DNA of 64,000 nucleotides from Bradyrhizobium amphicarpaeae (GTDB lineage Bacteria; Pseudomonadota; Alphaproteobacteria; Rhizobiales; Xanthobacteraceae): positions 1,270,001 to 1,334,000 of the forward strand of contig NZ_CP029426.2 in assembly GCF_002266435.3 (NCBI RefSeq), written 5' to 3'. The notes beneath the pieces were generated by a model. It was not told the DNA's origin, did no database searches, and was given only the letters and a program-made list of their open reading frames with translations. Below, one piece after another: positions 48,683 to 56,771 of the stretch; position 1 is the stretch's first letter, and every line of letters starts with the position of its first letter. A program made the translations under genes and the position numbers.

Positions 48683-49819
48683 ATGACCGCCATCAAGCCC
48701 TTTCGCATCGACATCGGCGACGACATCCTCGCGGACCTCAAATCGCGTCTGGCCCGCACGCGCTGGCCGGGAGCTGAACTCGTCGACGACTGGAGCCAGG
48801 GCGCGCCGCTGAAATGGATCCAGGAAATCTGCACCTACTGGGCTGATGGCTACGACTGGCGTGCCCGCGAAGCAAGACTCAATCGCTTTGAGCAATTCAC
48901 GACCGAGATCGACGGCCTCGACATCCACTTCATCCATGCGCGCTCGAAGGAGCCGTCGGCGCTGCCGCTGATCATCACCCATGGCTGGCCGGGCTCGATC
49001 GTCGAATTCCAGAAGGTGATCGCGCCGCTCACCGATCCCGCCGCGCATGGCGGCAATCCCGCCGATGCGTTTCACGTGATCTGTCCCTCCCTGCCGGGCT
49101 TCGGCTTCTCGGCCAAGCCCACGACCACCGGCTGGGGCGTCGACCGCATCGCCGCGACATGGGCCAAGCTGATGGACCGCCTCGGCTATGCGCGCTACGG
49201 CGCGCAAGGCGGCGATTGGGGTTCGGCGGTGACGACCTCGCTCGGCGCGCAGGATGCGCCACATTGTGCCGGCATCCACATCACGCTCGCCTTCAACGCC
49301 GCGCCAAAGCTCGAGGGCGAACCGACGGCGGAGGAGAAGCGCGCGCTCGCGGGCCTCAAGCACTATGCCGATCTCGACTCCGGCTATTCCAAGCAGCAAT
49401 CGACGCGCCCGCAGACGCTCGGCTATGGACTGACGGATTCGCCGAGTGGGCAGGCGGCCTGGATTCTGGAAAAATTCTGGGCCTGGACCGATTGCGACGG
49501 TCATCCCGAGAACATCTTAACCCGGGACGAACTGCTCGACAACGTCATGCTCTATTGGGCGACGGAGACGGCGACGTCCTCGGCGCGGCTCTACTGGGAG
49601 AGTTTTGGCAAGCGCCGGACCACGCCTGTCGTCAAGGTGCCAACCGGCGTTGCCGTTTTCCCCAAGGAGATCATCACGCCGGTGCGGCGTTGGATGGAGC
49701 CGAACTTCCATGACATCACGCATTGGAGCGAGATGGAGAAGGGCGGCCATTTCGCCGCGTTCGAGCAGCCGGAGCTGTTCGTGCGCGATGTCAGGAAGTT
49801 CTTTGCGACGGTGCGGTGA
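48683..49819 (+). CDS. Epoxide hydrolase (EHN-domain alpha/beta-hydrolase)
   Basis: 378 residues. An N-terminal epoxide-hydrolase domain (KPFRIDIGDDILADLKSRLARTRWP, then WIQEICTYWADGYDWR) precedes the alpha/beta-hydrolase fold with HGWPGS (oxyanion, ~100-104), the nucleophile Asp178 in QGGDWGS, and the final His in KGGHFAAFEQPE. The cap includes the lid tyrosine region. It hydrolyses epoxides to diols, probably in detoxification or aromatic/terpene catabolism. Part of the accessory stretch between yqeY and dnaG. Confidence 0.92.
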   Translation: MTAIKPFRIDIGDDILADLKSRLARTRWPGAELVDDWSQGAPLKWIQEICTYWADGYDWRAREARLNRFEQFTTEIDGLDIHFIHARSKEPSALPLIITHGWPGSIVEFQKVIAPLTDPAAHGGNPADAFHVICPSLPGFGFSAKPTTTGWGVDRIAATWAKLMDRLGYARYGAQGGDWGSAVTTSLGAQDAPHCAGIHITLAFNAAPKLEGEPTAEEKRALAGLKHYADLDSGYSKQQSTRPQTLGYGLTDSPSGQAAWILEKFWAWTDCDGHPENILTRDELLDNVMLYWATETATSSARLYWESFGKRRTTPVVKVPTGVAVFPKEIITPVRRWMEPNFHDITHWSEMEKGGHFAAFEQPELFVRDVRKFFATVR

Positions 49820-49830
49820 GACGCATTCTC

Positions 49831-49919
49831 CGTCATGCCCGGGCTTGTCCCGGGCATCCACGCCCTTAAACTCAGGCCAAACAAGAACGTGGATGGCCGG
49901 AACAAGTCCGGCCATGACG
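49831..49919. repeat. Inverted repeat, family A
   Basis: CGTCATGCCCGGGCTTGTCC to GGCCGGAACAAGTCCGGCCATGACG. It ends only 23 bp before the acyl-CoA synthetase ATG and is therefore inside its leader. Confidence 0.85.
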
Positions 49920-49942
49920 TCGAGACCGTGGAAACGCCTTTC

Positions 49943-51553
49943 ATGCTCACCGAAGCCGCAACCTACGACGAGCTCGTCCGTAATTTCCGCTGGGACATCC
50001 CGGCGCGTTTCAACATGGCGGAGGCGTGCTGCGATCGCCATGCCGACGGCACCGGCCGGCTCGCGCTGATCTATGTCGACGAGAACGGTGCGACCGGCCG
50101 CACCTCCTTCGACGAGGTCGCGGAGATGTCGCGCCGCTTCGCCAATGTGCTGCAGGCGGACGGGCTCGTCCGCGGCGACCGCGTCGCGGTGTTCCTGTCA
50201 CAGTCGCTGGAATTGCCGATCGCGCATATGGCGGCGTTCCGCTCCGGCCTGATCTCGATCCCGCTGTTTGCATTGTTCGGCGAGGACGCGCTGGAATTCC
50301 GCCTGTCGAACTCGCAAGCCAAAGCCATCGTCACCGACGAGGGCGGTTGGGAGAAGCTGTCCAAGATCCGCGATCGGTTGCCTGATCTGAAGACCGTCTA
50401 TGTGATCGGCGAGCGCGCGCCTTCGGGCACGACATCGTTCTGGGACGCGGTGAAAGCCGCTTCGCCCGACTTCGCGCGGGTCGATACGTCGTGCGACGAT
50501 CCCGCGCTGATCATCTACACCTCGGGCACGACGGGCAATCCCAAGGGCGCGCTGCATGCGCACCGCGTCGTGCTCGGCCATCTGCCGAACGTGGAGATGT
50601 GCCACAACTTCCTGCCCCGCCCCGGCGATCTCATGTGGACGCCGGCGGACTGGGCCTGGATCGGGGGCCTCGTCAACGGCCTGCTCGCGTTCTGGTATCA
50701 CGGCATTCCCCTGGTCGGTCATCGCGCGCGAAAATTCGAGCCGCAGGCGGCGATGCAGATGATGGCCGATCTCGGCGTCCGCAACGTCTTCCTGCCGCCG
50801 ACCGCGCTGAAGCTGATGCGGCAGGCCGGGGTGAAGCATCCGGGCGTCAAGCTGCGCAGCATCTTCACCGGCGGCGAGTCCCTCGGCGGCGAATTGCTCG
50901 GCTGGGTGCGTGAGACCTTCGGCATTGACGCGCACGAGGTGTTCGGCCAGACCGAATGCAATCTCGTGATCGGCAGCAACTCCAATTTGTTTCCGATCCG
51001 CCCGGGATCGATGGGCAAGGCGACGCCGGGTTTCGACGTCCGCATCGTCAACGACAAGGGCGAGGAATTGCCGCGCGGCCAGCGCGGCATCATCGGCGTG
51101 CGCCAGCCATGCCCCGTCACCATGCTGGAATACTGGCGCAATCCCGAGGCGACGGCGAAGAAATATGCCGGCGAATTCCTGCTGACCGGCGATCTCGGCG
51201 TACAGGATGAGGACGGCTATTTCTGGTATGTCAGCCGCGAGGACGATGTCATCACCACCGCCGGCTATCGCGTCGGCCCCTCCGAGATCGAGCACACGCT
51301 GATGAAGCACCCGTCGGTGGCAATGGCCGCGGTGGTCGGCATCCCAGATCCGATCCGCACCGAATCGATCAAGGCCTGGATCGTGCTGCGTCCCGGTTTC
51401 ACCGGCACCGACGCGCTGGCGCGCGAGATCCAGGAGTTCGTCAAGGTGCAGCTCGCCGCGCACGAATATCCGCGCTTCGTCGAATTCGCCGAGACGCTGC
51501 CGATGACGGCAACCGGCAAGGTGCTGCGGCGCGAGCTGCGGGCGAAGGGCTAG
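49943..51553 (+). CDS. AMP-forming acyl-CoA synthetase
   Basis: 536 residues from ATG 49943; an earlier ATG at 49835 lies in a repeat. Adenylate-forming enzyme: P-loop LIIYTSGTTGNPKGALHAH (A3), DLMWTPADWAWIGGL, GGESLGGELLGW, EVFGQTECNLVIGS (A5), LTGDLGVQDEDGYFWYVSREDDVITTAGYRVGPSEIE (A7/A8) and the catalytic lysine in TATGKVLRRELR (A10). Closest in type to medium-chain or acetyl/propionyl-type acyl-CoA synthetases; acid specificity unproven. Its stop overlaps that of the convergent hybrid kinase. Confidence 0.92.
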   Translation: MLTEAATYDELVRNFRWDIPARFNMAEACCDRHADGTGRLALIYVDENGATGRTSFDEVAEMSRRFANVLQADGLVRGDRVAVFLSQSLELPIAHMAAFRSGLISIPLFALFGEDALEFRLSNSQAKAIVTDEGGWEKLSKIRDRLPDLKTVYVIGERAPSGTTSFWDAVKAASPDFARVDTSCDDPALIIYTSGTTGNPKGALHAHRVVLGHLPNVEMCHNFLPRPGDLMWTPADWAWIGGLVNGLLAFWYHGIPLVGHRARKFEPQAAMQMMADLGVRNVFLPPTALKLMRQAGVKHPGVKLRSIFTGGESLGGELLGWVRETFGIDAHEVFGQTECNLVIGSNSNLFPIRPGSMGKATPGFDVRIVNDKGEELPRGQRGIIGVRQPCPVTMLEYWRNPEATAKKYAGEFLLTGDLGVQDEDGYFWYVSREDDVITTAGYRVGPSEIEHTLMKHPSVAMAAVVGIPDPIRTESIKAWIVLRPGFTGTDALAREIQEFVKVQLAAHEYPRFVEFAETLPMTATGKVLRRELRAKG

Positions 51554-53796
51554 GGCTCTCGTCCAGACTCGCGTGGCATCCCCGACAATGCAGACCGCAA
51601 CATTGCAGCAAGATCCTGTCTTCGGAACGGCTTTGTCAGAATGCGGGCGCTGATTCCGTCCGGCGTCTTGACGGGATCCTGGCTGTAGCCGGAGGTGAAG
51701 AGCACCTTGAGTCCAGGTCGCAATCGAATGGCCTGCCGCGCCAGCTCCGGCCCGAACATGCCGCCGGGCATCACGACGTCGGTGAACAGCAGCTGGATGT
51801 CCACCGTCTGCCGCAGCACGTCCAGCGCCGCGGGCCCGTTCGACGTCGTGATGACACGGTAGCCGAGCGCCTTCAGCTCGTTCTCGACATAGGCTCGCAC
51901 CATGTCGTCGTCCTCGACGACGAGGACAGTCTCGTGCCCGTTGGGTGCCGTGACGCGCTCTGCCGGCAGCGGCTCTTCGTTCGGCGGTGTTGCGAGACGG
52001 GGAAAGTACAGCCTGATGGCACTGCCTCGTCCCGGTTCGGACTGCATCTGCACAAGTCCGCCGGATTGTTGCGCGAACCCGTAGACCATGCTGAGGCCAA
52101 GGCCCGTCCCCTTGCCGACCTCCTTGGTGGTGAAGAACGGCTCGAACGCGCGCCCCAACACTTCGCTGCTCATCCCGGCTCCGGTATCCTTCACAGCCAG
52201 CATGACGTAGTCGCCCGGCCGCGGTTCGCCGTTGACGTCGAGATCGGACTCGCCGAGCGATGCGTTACACACCTCGACCGCCAGCTTGCCGCCGTCTGGC
52301 ATCGCATCGCGCGCGTTGAGCACGAGGTTGAGCACGGCAGTCGCCAACTGGCTGGGATCGACGCTGGCGAGCCATAGATCGGGCGCGAAGGTGAAGCTGG
52401 ATTCGATGTGCTCGCCCAGGGTCCGCCGCAGCAGCTGCTTCATGCCGGTCACCTGTTCGGCGATGTCGATCTCGCGCGGCCGCAGCGGCTGCTTGCGCGC
52501 GAAGGCGAGCAGGCTCCGCGTCAGGTCGGAGCCGCGCTCGGCGGCGGTCGCGATGTCATTCGCGATCCGGTGCAATTCCTTGTTGGCCGCAAGCCTGTCG
52601 GCGAGGTGCTCGGAGTTGCCGAGGATGACGGTCAGCAGATTGTTGAAATCGTGCGCCACGCCGCCGGTGAGCTGGCCCATGGCCTCCATCTTCTGGGACT
52701 GGCTGAGCTTGTGGCTGAGATCGGCGATGGCGGCGCGCTGCTGTTCGAGCGACTCGGCGGTGCTGTTGAGAAGGGACATCAATCCGCCGAGCTCGCCGCC
52801 CGGGTGGGGCTCCGGAATACGCGCGCTGAGATCGCCGCGCCCGAGGCTCTTGGCCATGGCGGCGAGCCGCCCGACCTGGCGTCCGATGCTCACGGTCGTG
52901 AGGATCCACAGGCCGGCGAGCAGCAGCAGCAAGGCCACTGCAAGAATTGCCATATCCTCGTACAGCCGGCGGTTCGCCGCCGCGACCAGCCTGTCCTTGG
53001 AGCGTCCGACCAGGATGTAGAGGCCGGCCTTGCGGATCGAGGGCGAGCGGGCAACGCCCCAGATCTGCGTGCGGCCCTCGCGATCGGTCACCTCCCGAAA
53101 CGGCTCGCCATCGGGCGCTGCCGCAAAGCGGAACAGGTCGGAGCCCGCAATCGAGCCGCCGACGGGCCCGGTCCAGCCGCCGCTCTTGGGGGCGACGAGG
53201 ATCGTTCCCTTGGCGTCGACCAGCAGGATGTTCTTCTCCGCGAGCAGCCGCTTGTCGTGAAACTCCGCGAATTTGTTCAGGTTGAATGACGCGAGCAGCA
53301 CGAACTTCAGCGCGCCAGCCTCCGATCGCACGGGATAGGCGATCTGCAGCACCGACAATCCGGTGAGACGGCCGAACACCGGCTCCACCGCGACGACATC
53401 TTGCAGCCCTTTCACCTGCTTGAAATAGCCGCGGTCGTTGAGGTCGAGCGTGCGGTTGGTCTGCAGCGAGTCACAGAACAGGCTGCCGTCGGGATCGATG
53501 GTCAGGATACCCGTGAACTGCGTATATTCCTCGCGGACATCGGACAGAAACGCCGAGCACGCCGCCTTGTCGCGCGTGTCGAGGTCGCGGGCACGGGCGA
53601 GCCCGTAATGGAGCTGGGCGGTGCCCTGGATCTTCTCGTCGAGATCGGCGGCGATGTCGTCGGCGGATGCGGCCAGATTTGCCTGCGCCGCGTCGATTTC
53701 GCTCGTCCGGTTCTGCACGAAGCGCAGCCCGACCAGGATCGCCGGCACGAGCATGGCGGCGATGACGAGGATCAGTAACCGGGTACGCAGGCTCAT
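51550..53796 (-). CDS. Membrane hybrid histidine kinase with Cache sensor
   Basis: 748 residues. Membrane segments at about 7-26 and 285-307 bracket a periplasmic Cache domain (~35-275, with DRGYFKQVKGLQDVVAVEPVFG typical of dCache). HAMP follows, then HisKA with the phosphoacceptor in LTGGVAHDFNNLLTVILGNSE, HATPase with NLVLNARDAMPDGG, DTGAGM and GTGLGLSMV, and a C-terminal receiver with acidic VVEDDDMVRAY, the phosphorylated Asp in LLFTDVVMPGG and KPFRRQDL. No response regulator is adjacent, so the partner is elsewhere. Stop codons overlap with the convergent synthetase gene. Confidence 0.94.
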   Translation of the reverse strand: MSLRTRLLILVIAAMLVPAILVGLRFVQNRTSEIDAAQANLAASADDIAADLDEKIQGTAQLHYGLARARDLDTRDKAACSAFLSDVREEYTQFTGILTIDPDGSLFCDSLQTNRTLDLNDRGYFKQVKGLQDVVAVEPVFGRLTGLSVLQIAYPVRSEAGALKFVLLASFNLNKFAEFHDKRLLAEKNILLVDAKGTILVAPKSGGWTGPVGGSIAGSDLFRFAAAPDGEPFREVTDREGRTQIWGVARSPSIRKAGLYILVGRSKDRLVAAANRRLYEDMAILAVALLLLLAGLWILTTVSIGRQVGRLAAMAKSLGRGDLSARIPEPHPGGELGGLMSLLNSTAESLEQQRAAIADLSHKLSQSQKMEAMGQLTGGVAHDFNNLLTVILGNSEHLADRLAANKELHRIANDIATAAERGSDLTRSLLAFARKQPLRPREIDIAEQVTGMKQLLRRTLGEHIESSFTFAPDLWLASVDPSQLATAVLNLVLNARDAMPDGGKLAVEVCNASLGESDLDVNGEPRPGDYVMLAVKDTGAGMSSEVLGRAFEPFFTTKEVGKGTGLGLSMVYGFAQQSGGLVQMQSEPGRGSAIRLYFPRLATPPNEEPLPAERVTAPNGHETVLVVEDDDMVRAYVENELKALGYRVITTSNGPAALDVLRQTVDIQLLFTDVVMPGGMFGPELARQAIRLRPGLKVLFTSGYSQDPVKTPDGISARILTKPFRRQDLAAMLRSALSGMPRESGREP

Positions 53797-54037
53797 CGGT
53801 GGGGCGGTCCGCTCTCAGGCGTATCTGCTCGGAGGTACAATTTGCGGCACGATCGTCTGCGCAATCCATAGCATTGGCGGGATAATCGCACCAATGGTCA
53901 AGCATTTCGCACCGCGAGCATCTTTGTCTCGCCGCTGCTCCTCGCGCCGGCCGGCATCAAGTTGCGCCGGCGCGCAGCGGCGCTAATATCGCGGCATGCG
54001 CGCGGCGAAAGATCGCGCCGATGTGTGGAGGAAGCTG

Positions 54038-54811
54038 ATGTCCATCTCGGGCAAGATCGATCCGGTGGTGCGTCCCGTCGCGGCGACCGACATCGCCGAG
54101 GCGCTGGTCGAGGGCCTGCGCGATTTCCAGGCTCTGCCGTTCTACGGTCTCTGCTTCGGCGGGCTCTACGCCGCCGGCGGCATCGCCATCATGTTGTGCT
54201 TCACGGCCTTCGGCATGGTCTATCTCGTCTATCCCCTGGCGGCAGGCTTCGCGTTGATCGGACCGTTCGTGGCGATCGGTCTCTACGAGATCAGCCGCCG
54301 CCGCGAGCGCGGCGAGCCGGTCTCCTTCGGCGCGATCTGGTCCGCCGTGCGATCGCGCAGCGAGATCGGCTGGATGGCGTTCGTCACGTTGTTCGTGTTC
54401 GTGGTCTGGATGTACCAGGTGCGACTCCTGATCGCGCTGCTGCTCGGTCTGCACGCCTCGTTCTCCAGCCTTCAGGAATTCATGACCGTCGTGCTGACCA
54501 CCAATGAAGGCCTGCTGTTCCTCGGCATCGGCAATGCGGTCGGTGCGGTGCTGTCGCTGATCCTGTTCTCGCTGACCGTGGTGTCGTTTCCGCTGCTGCT
54601 CGACCGCGAGGTCGATTTCGTCACGGCGATGGTGACGAGCGTGCGCGCCGTGGTGACGAGCCCGTTGCCGATGATCACATGGGCCGCCGTGATTGTGATG
54701 CTGCTGATCGTCTCGGCGCTGCCGTACTTTCTCGGGCTGATCGTGACGCTGCCGGTGCTCGGGCACGCGACCTGGCATCTTTATCGGCGGCTGGTGGCGC
54801 CGACGGCGTAG
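54038..54811 (+). CDS. DUF2189 integral membrane protein
   Basis: 257 residues from ATG 54038, chosen because GGAGG lies six bases upstream (ATG 53996 lacks one). Six or so membrane segments, including GLCFGGLYAAGGIAIMLCF, FALIGPFVAIGLYEISRRRE, WMAFVTLFVFVVWMYQVRL and PLPMITWAAVIVMLLIV. The order GPFxAxGLYExSRRxExGE matches DUF2189 proteins as I know them, often near cytochrome oxidase genes but here isolated. Function unknown. Confidence 0.82.
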   Translation: MSISGKIDPVVRPVAATDIAEALVEGLRDFQALPFYGLCFGGLYAAGGIAIMLCFTAFGMVYLVYPLAAGFALIGPFVAIGLYEISRRRERGEPVSFGAIWSAVRSRSEIGWMAFVTLFVFVVWMYQVRLLIALLLGLHASFSSLQEFMTVVLTTNEGLLFLGIGNAVGAVLSLILFSLTVVSFPLLLDREVDFVTAMVTSVRAVVTSPLPMITWAAVIVMLLIVSALPYFLGLIVTLPVLGHATWHLYRRLVAPTA

Positions 54812-55170
54812 GAGAGCTACGAAGCGGCCGAATAGATCGCTTCGATCGCCTTATTCGCTCGTGGGCGGCATCGGGCGCTTGAAAAGGGCGGCGCTGGCGA
54901 GAAAACGATAGCTAATTCTGATGATTGCGCGCACGGTGAGCCGAAGTCGGGCAGGCCGGTCGTCTTCTGTGCACACGCGCCGCGACGATTCCAAGCTCGC
55001 GACTTGAACGGTTCATTCCTGGCGTCGGCGGAACCGACACCTCGTCACGACGATCATTGGCATGTTGCCCGTTGCTGCGGCCGAGCCGCGCGCGGCGGGC
55101 TCGTGCCGCCCGATGCCGGGACGATTCCATCGCGGTCGATATGAGATCGAACGCCAACTGAAAGCACCTG
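54812..55170. other. 359-bp intergenic region without a recognised gene
   Basis: Mixed composition, no strong repeat or terminator. GAACGGTTC-type and GCGGAACCG-type short palindromes occur around 55005 and 55030. A TGA in frame just upstream fixes the start of the following short ORF at ATG 55171. Confidence 0.35.
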
Positions 55171-55350
55171 ATGCAAACTCTCTCCCCACGGCACGTCAAG
55201 ACAGACGAAGCGCTCCGGCTCGGCGTGGAGCAGGGCTGGTACGCGATCAAAGTCAGCGGGACCTTTGTCTCGGGGCCGCACGACTCCGAAGGGGATTGCC
55301 GTCGCAAGATCGACGAGATTCATCCCCCGGTCGTGAAGAAGAAGCGATGA
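55171..55350 (+). CDS. Small hypothetical protein (59 residues)
   Basis: Short ORF MQTLSPRHVKTDEALRLGVE followed by GWYAIKVSGTFVSGPHDSEG, one Cys and a basic tail KKKR. An in-frame TGA lies 12 bases before the ATG, so the start is unambiguous; the Shine-Dalgarno site is weak. Third positions are strongly G/C and the residue pattern (W-Y-A-I-x-V-S-G) looks like a compact beta fold rather than random frame. No family recognised. Convergent with the SRPBCC gene. Confidence 0.5.
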   Translation: MQTLSPRHVKTDEALRLGVEQGWYAIKVSGTFVSGPHDSEGDCRRKIDEIHPPVVKKKR

Positions 55351-55368
55351 GATCTCAGGGGTCGGCCG

Positions 55369-55881
55369 CTACGGCGTCTTGATCCCCATCGCCTTCAGCG
55401 CATCGAGCATCCGCTGCGGCGGGCCCATTTTCACCGCCAGCGGCTTGCCGGTCTCGAGGACGCTCTTGAGACCGGAGAGGATCGCCGGCCAGCCCTGCCG
55501 TCCGCCTTCGAGGATGTCGTCGCTGAGCTCGCGGTCGTGGCCTTCGCTCATCGTGAGGCGGACCGCATCGCCGGCCTGCTCGATCTCGTAGGTCACGAGC
55601 GTCGGGCCGAGCTTCTCGATCAGCTCGGGCCAGTTCACGTTGAACGTGACCGACAGCTTTCGCGGTGGATCGTAGGCGAGAACCTCGCCGCTGATGTGCA
55701 GCGCGCCGTCAGGCGTGCGCACCATGAAGCTGCCGCCAAGCCATGGCTCGACCTCCACTTCATTGCCGAAGAAATACTGCTTGCTGAACTCCGCCGAGGT
55801 CAGCGCTTCCCACACCTTCTCCGGCGTCGAAGCAATGTAGATGGTGTAGACCGTCAGCGGCTTGAACTGATCCAGCTTCAT
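55369..55881 (-). CDS. SRPBCC/AHSA1-family protein
   Basis: 170 residues, a START-like hydrophobic-pocket fold: TVYTIYIASTPEKVWEALTS, then FFGNEVEVEPWLGGSFMVRTPDG, DPPRKLSVTFNVNW, strands to VRLTMSEGH and a C-terminal helix GWPAILSGLKSVLETGKPL. AHSA1-like domains bind hydrophobic ligands. Third gene of an ArsR-SRPBCC-SRPBCC operon; its ATG overlaps the stop of the preceding gene (ATGA). The two SRPBCC proteins share YI-x-[ST]TPEK-[VL]-WEALTS and the GWPAILSGLKS helix. Confidence 0.87.
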   Translation of the reverse strand: MKLDQFKPLTVYTIYIASTPEKVWEALTSAEFSKQYFFGNEVEVEPWLGGSFMVRTPDGALHISGEVLAYDPPRKLSVTFNVNWPELIEKLGPTLVTYEIEQAGDAVRLTMSEGHDRELSDDILEGGRQGWPAILSGLKSVLETGKPLAVKMGPPQRMLDALKAMGIKTP

Positions 55882-56348
55882 TTTGCGTCGAATCCCTTGT
55901 TGAGGGCGGTGCGGGGTATGGCGAGTACCTTGCCTCTCTCCAGCAGGCTCTTGAGCCCGGACAGGATCGCCGGCCAGCCATTGGAGACGGCTCCGAGATA
56001 TTTGCCGCCCTCGACGAAGCCGTCATGCAACACGGTCAAACGCACGAGCGCGCCGAACGGTTCGATGGTGAAGACGACGCGCGAGATCGGCTCGCCGCGC
56101 AGCTCTTCGAACTTCTGGTGCTTGAAGCTGTAGGACAGCCGTCGCGGCGGATCGGCCTCGAGGATTTCGCCGGAATCGGTGACTTCGCCCTCGAGCGTGA
56201 GCGCAAAGGGTGAGCCGACCTTCCAGTCGGAGCGGACCTCGGCGCCGAACCAGTATTGCCTGGTGAATTCGCGCGACGTCAGCGCTTCCCACAGCTTTTC
56301 CGGCGTGGTCTCGATATAGGTCACGTAGACGAATTCCGGCTTACTCAT
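55878..56348 (-). CDS. SRPBCC/AHSA1-family protein
   Basis: 156 residues, paralogous to the next gene in the operon: FVYVTYIETTPEKLWEALTS, QYWFGAEVRSDWKVGSPF, DPPRRLSYSFKHQ, RVVFTIEPFGALVRLTVLHD and NGWPAILSGLKSLLERGK. It overlaps the ArsR stop upstream by eight bases and the second SRPBCC start downstream by four, so all three are translationally coupled. Ligand unknown. Confidence 0.88.
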   Translation of the reverse strand: MSKPEFVYVTYIETTPEKLWEALTSREFTRQYWFGAEVRSDWKVGSPFALTLEGEVTDSGEILEADPPRRLSYSFKHQKFEELRGEPISRVVFTIEPFGALVRLTVLHDGFVEGGKYLGAVSNGWPAILSGLKSLLERGKVLAIPRTALNKGFDAK

Positions 56349-56655
56349 CGCGCTTCTCCAACTGGCGTTTCAACTCGCCGAGCGCGGCCAGCTTGCCGCG
56401 CTCGAATTTCCTAATCCAGCGTTCGCCGATCTGATGGATCGGCACCGGGTTGAGGTAATGCAGCTTCTCGCGGCCATGCCTGATGGTGGCGACGAGATTC
56501 GCCTCCTCCAAAATGGCAAGGTGCTTGGTCACGGCCTGCCGCGTCATGGCGAGGCCCTCGCAGAGCTCGCTCAGCGTCTGGCCGTTTGTCGCATGAAGCC
56601 TGTCGAGCAGCGATCGTCGTGATGCATCGGCGAGCGCTTTGAAGACCTCATCCAT
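56341..56655 (-). CDS. ArsR-family repressor of the SRPBCC operon
   Basis: 104 residues from ATG 56655 (MDEVFKALADASRRSLLDRL). Winged helix with LSELCEGLAMTRQAVTKHLAILEEANLVATI and the wing RHGREKLHYLNPVPI, followed by a dimerisation helix. This subfamily (SdpR-like) regularly precedes SRPBCC genes and usually lacks metal sites; the only Cys here is in the HTH. A symmetric GCAACC-AAAT-GGTTGC lies 15 bp upstream of the start, a probable operator for autorepression. Confidence 0.9.
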   Translation of the reverse strand: MDEVFKALADASRRSLLDRLHATNGQTLSELCEGLAMTRQAVTKHLAILEEANLVATIRHGREKLHYLNPVPIHQIGERWIRKFERGKLAALGELKRQLEKRDE

Positions 56656-56669
56656 GACCGGGATAATAG

Positions 56670-56685
56670 GCAACCAAATGGTTGC
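56670..56685. promoter_or_regulatory. Palindromic operator of the ArsR-SRPBCC operon
   Basis: GCAACC-AAAT-GGTTGC, six-base arms, 15 bp upstream of the ArsR start codon. Its position suits autorepression. In my experience similar AACCAAATGGTT-type sites precede other ArsR-SRPBCC pairs. Confidence 0.6.
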
Positions 56686-56771
56686 ATGTCAAGATGGTGT
56701 CTTTGGTGCAGGCATTCGGCTGTGTTACCGTTGGGGCTCAGCCAGCACAGATCGGTTCCGGGAGGACATTG

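Noticed and set aside
49835..49942. Earlier start of the acyl-CoA synthetase at ATG 49835
   Set aside because: This start lies in a family A repeat; ATG 49943 gives the usual N-terminus.
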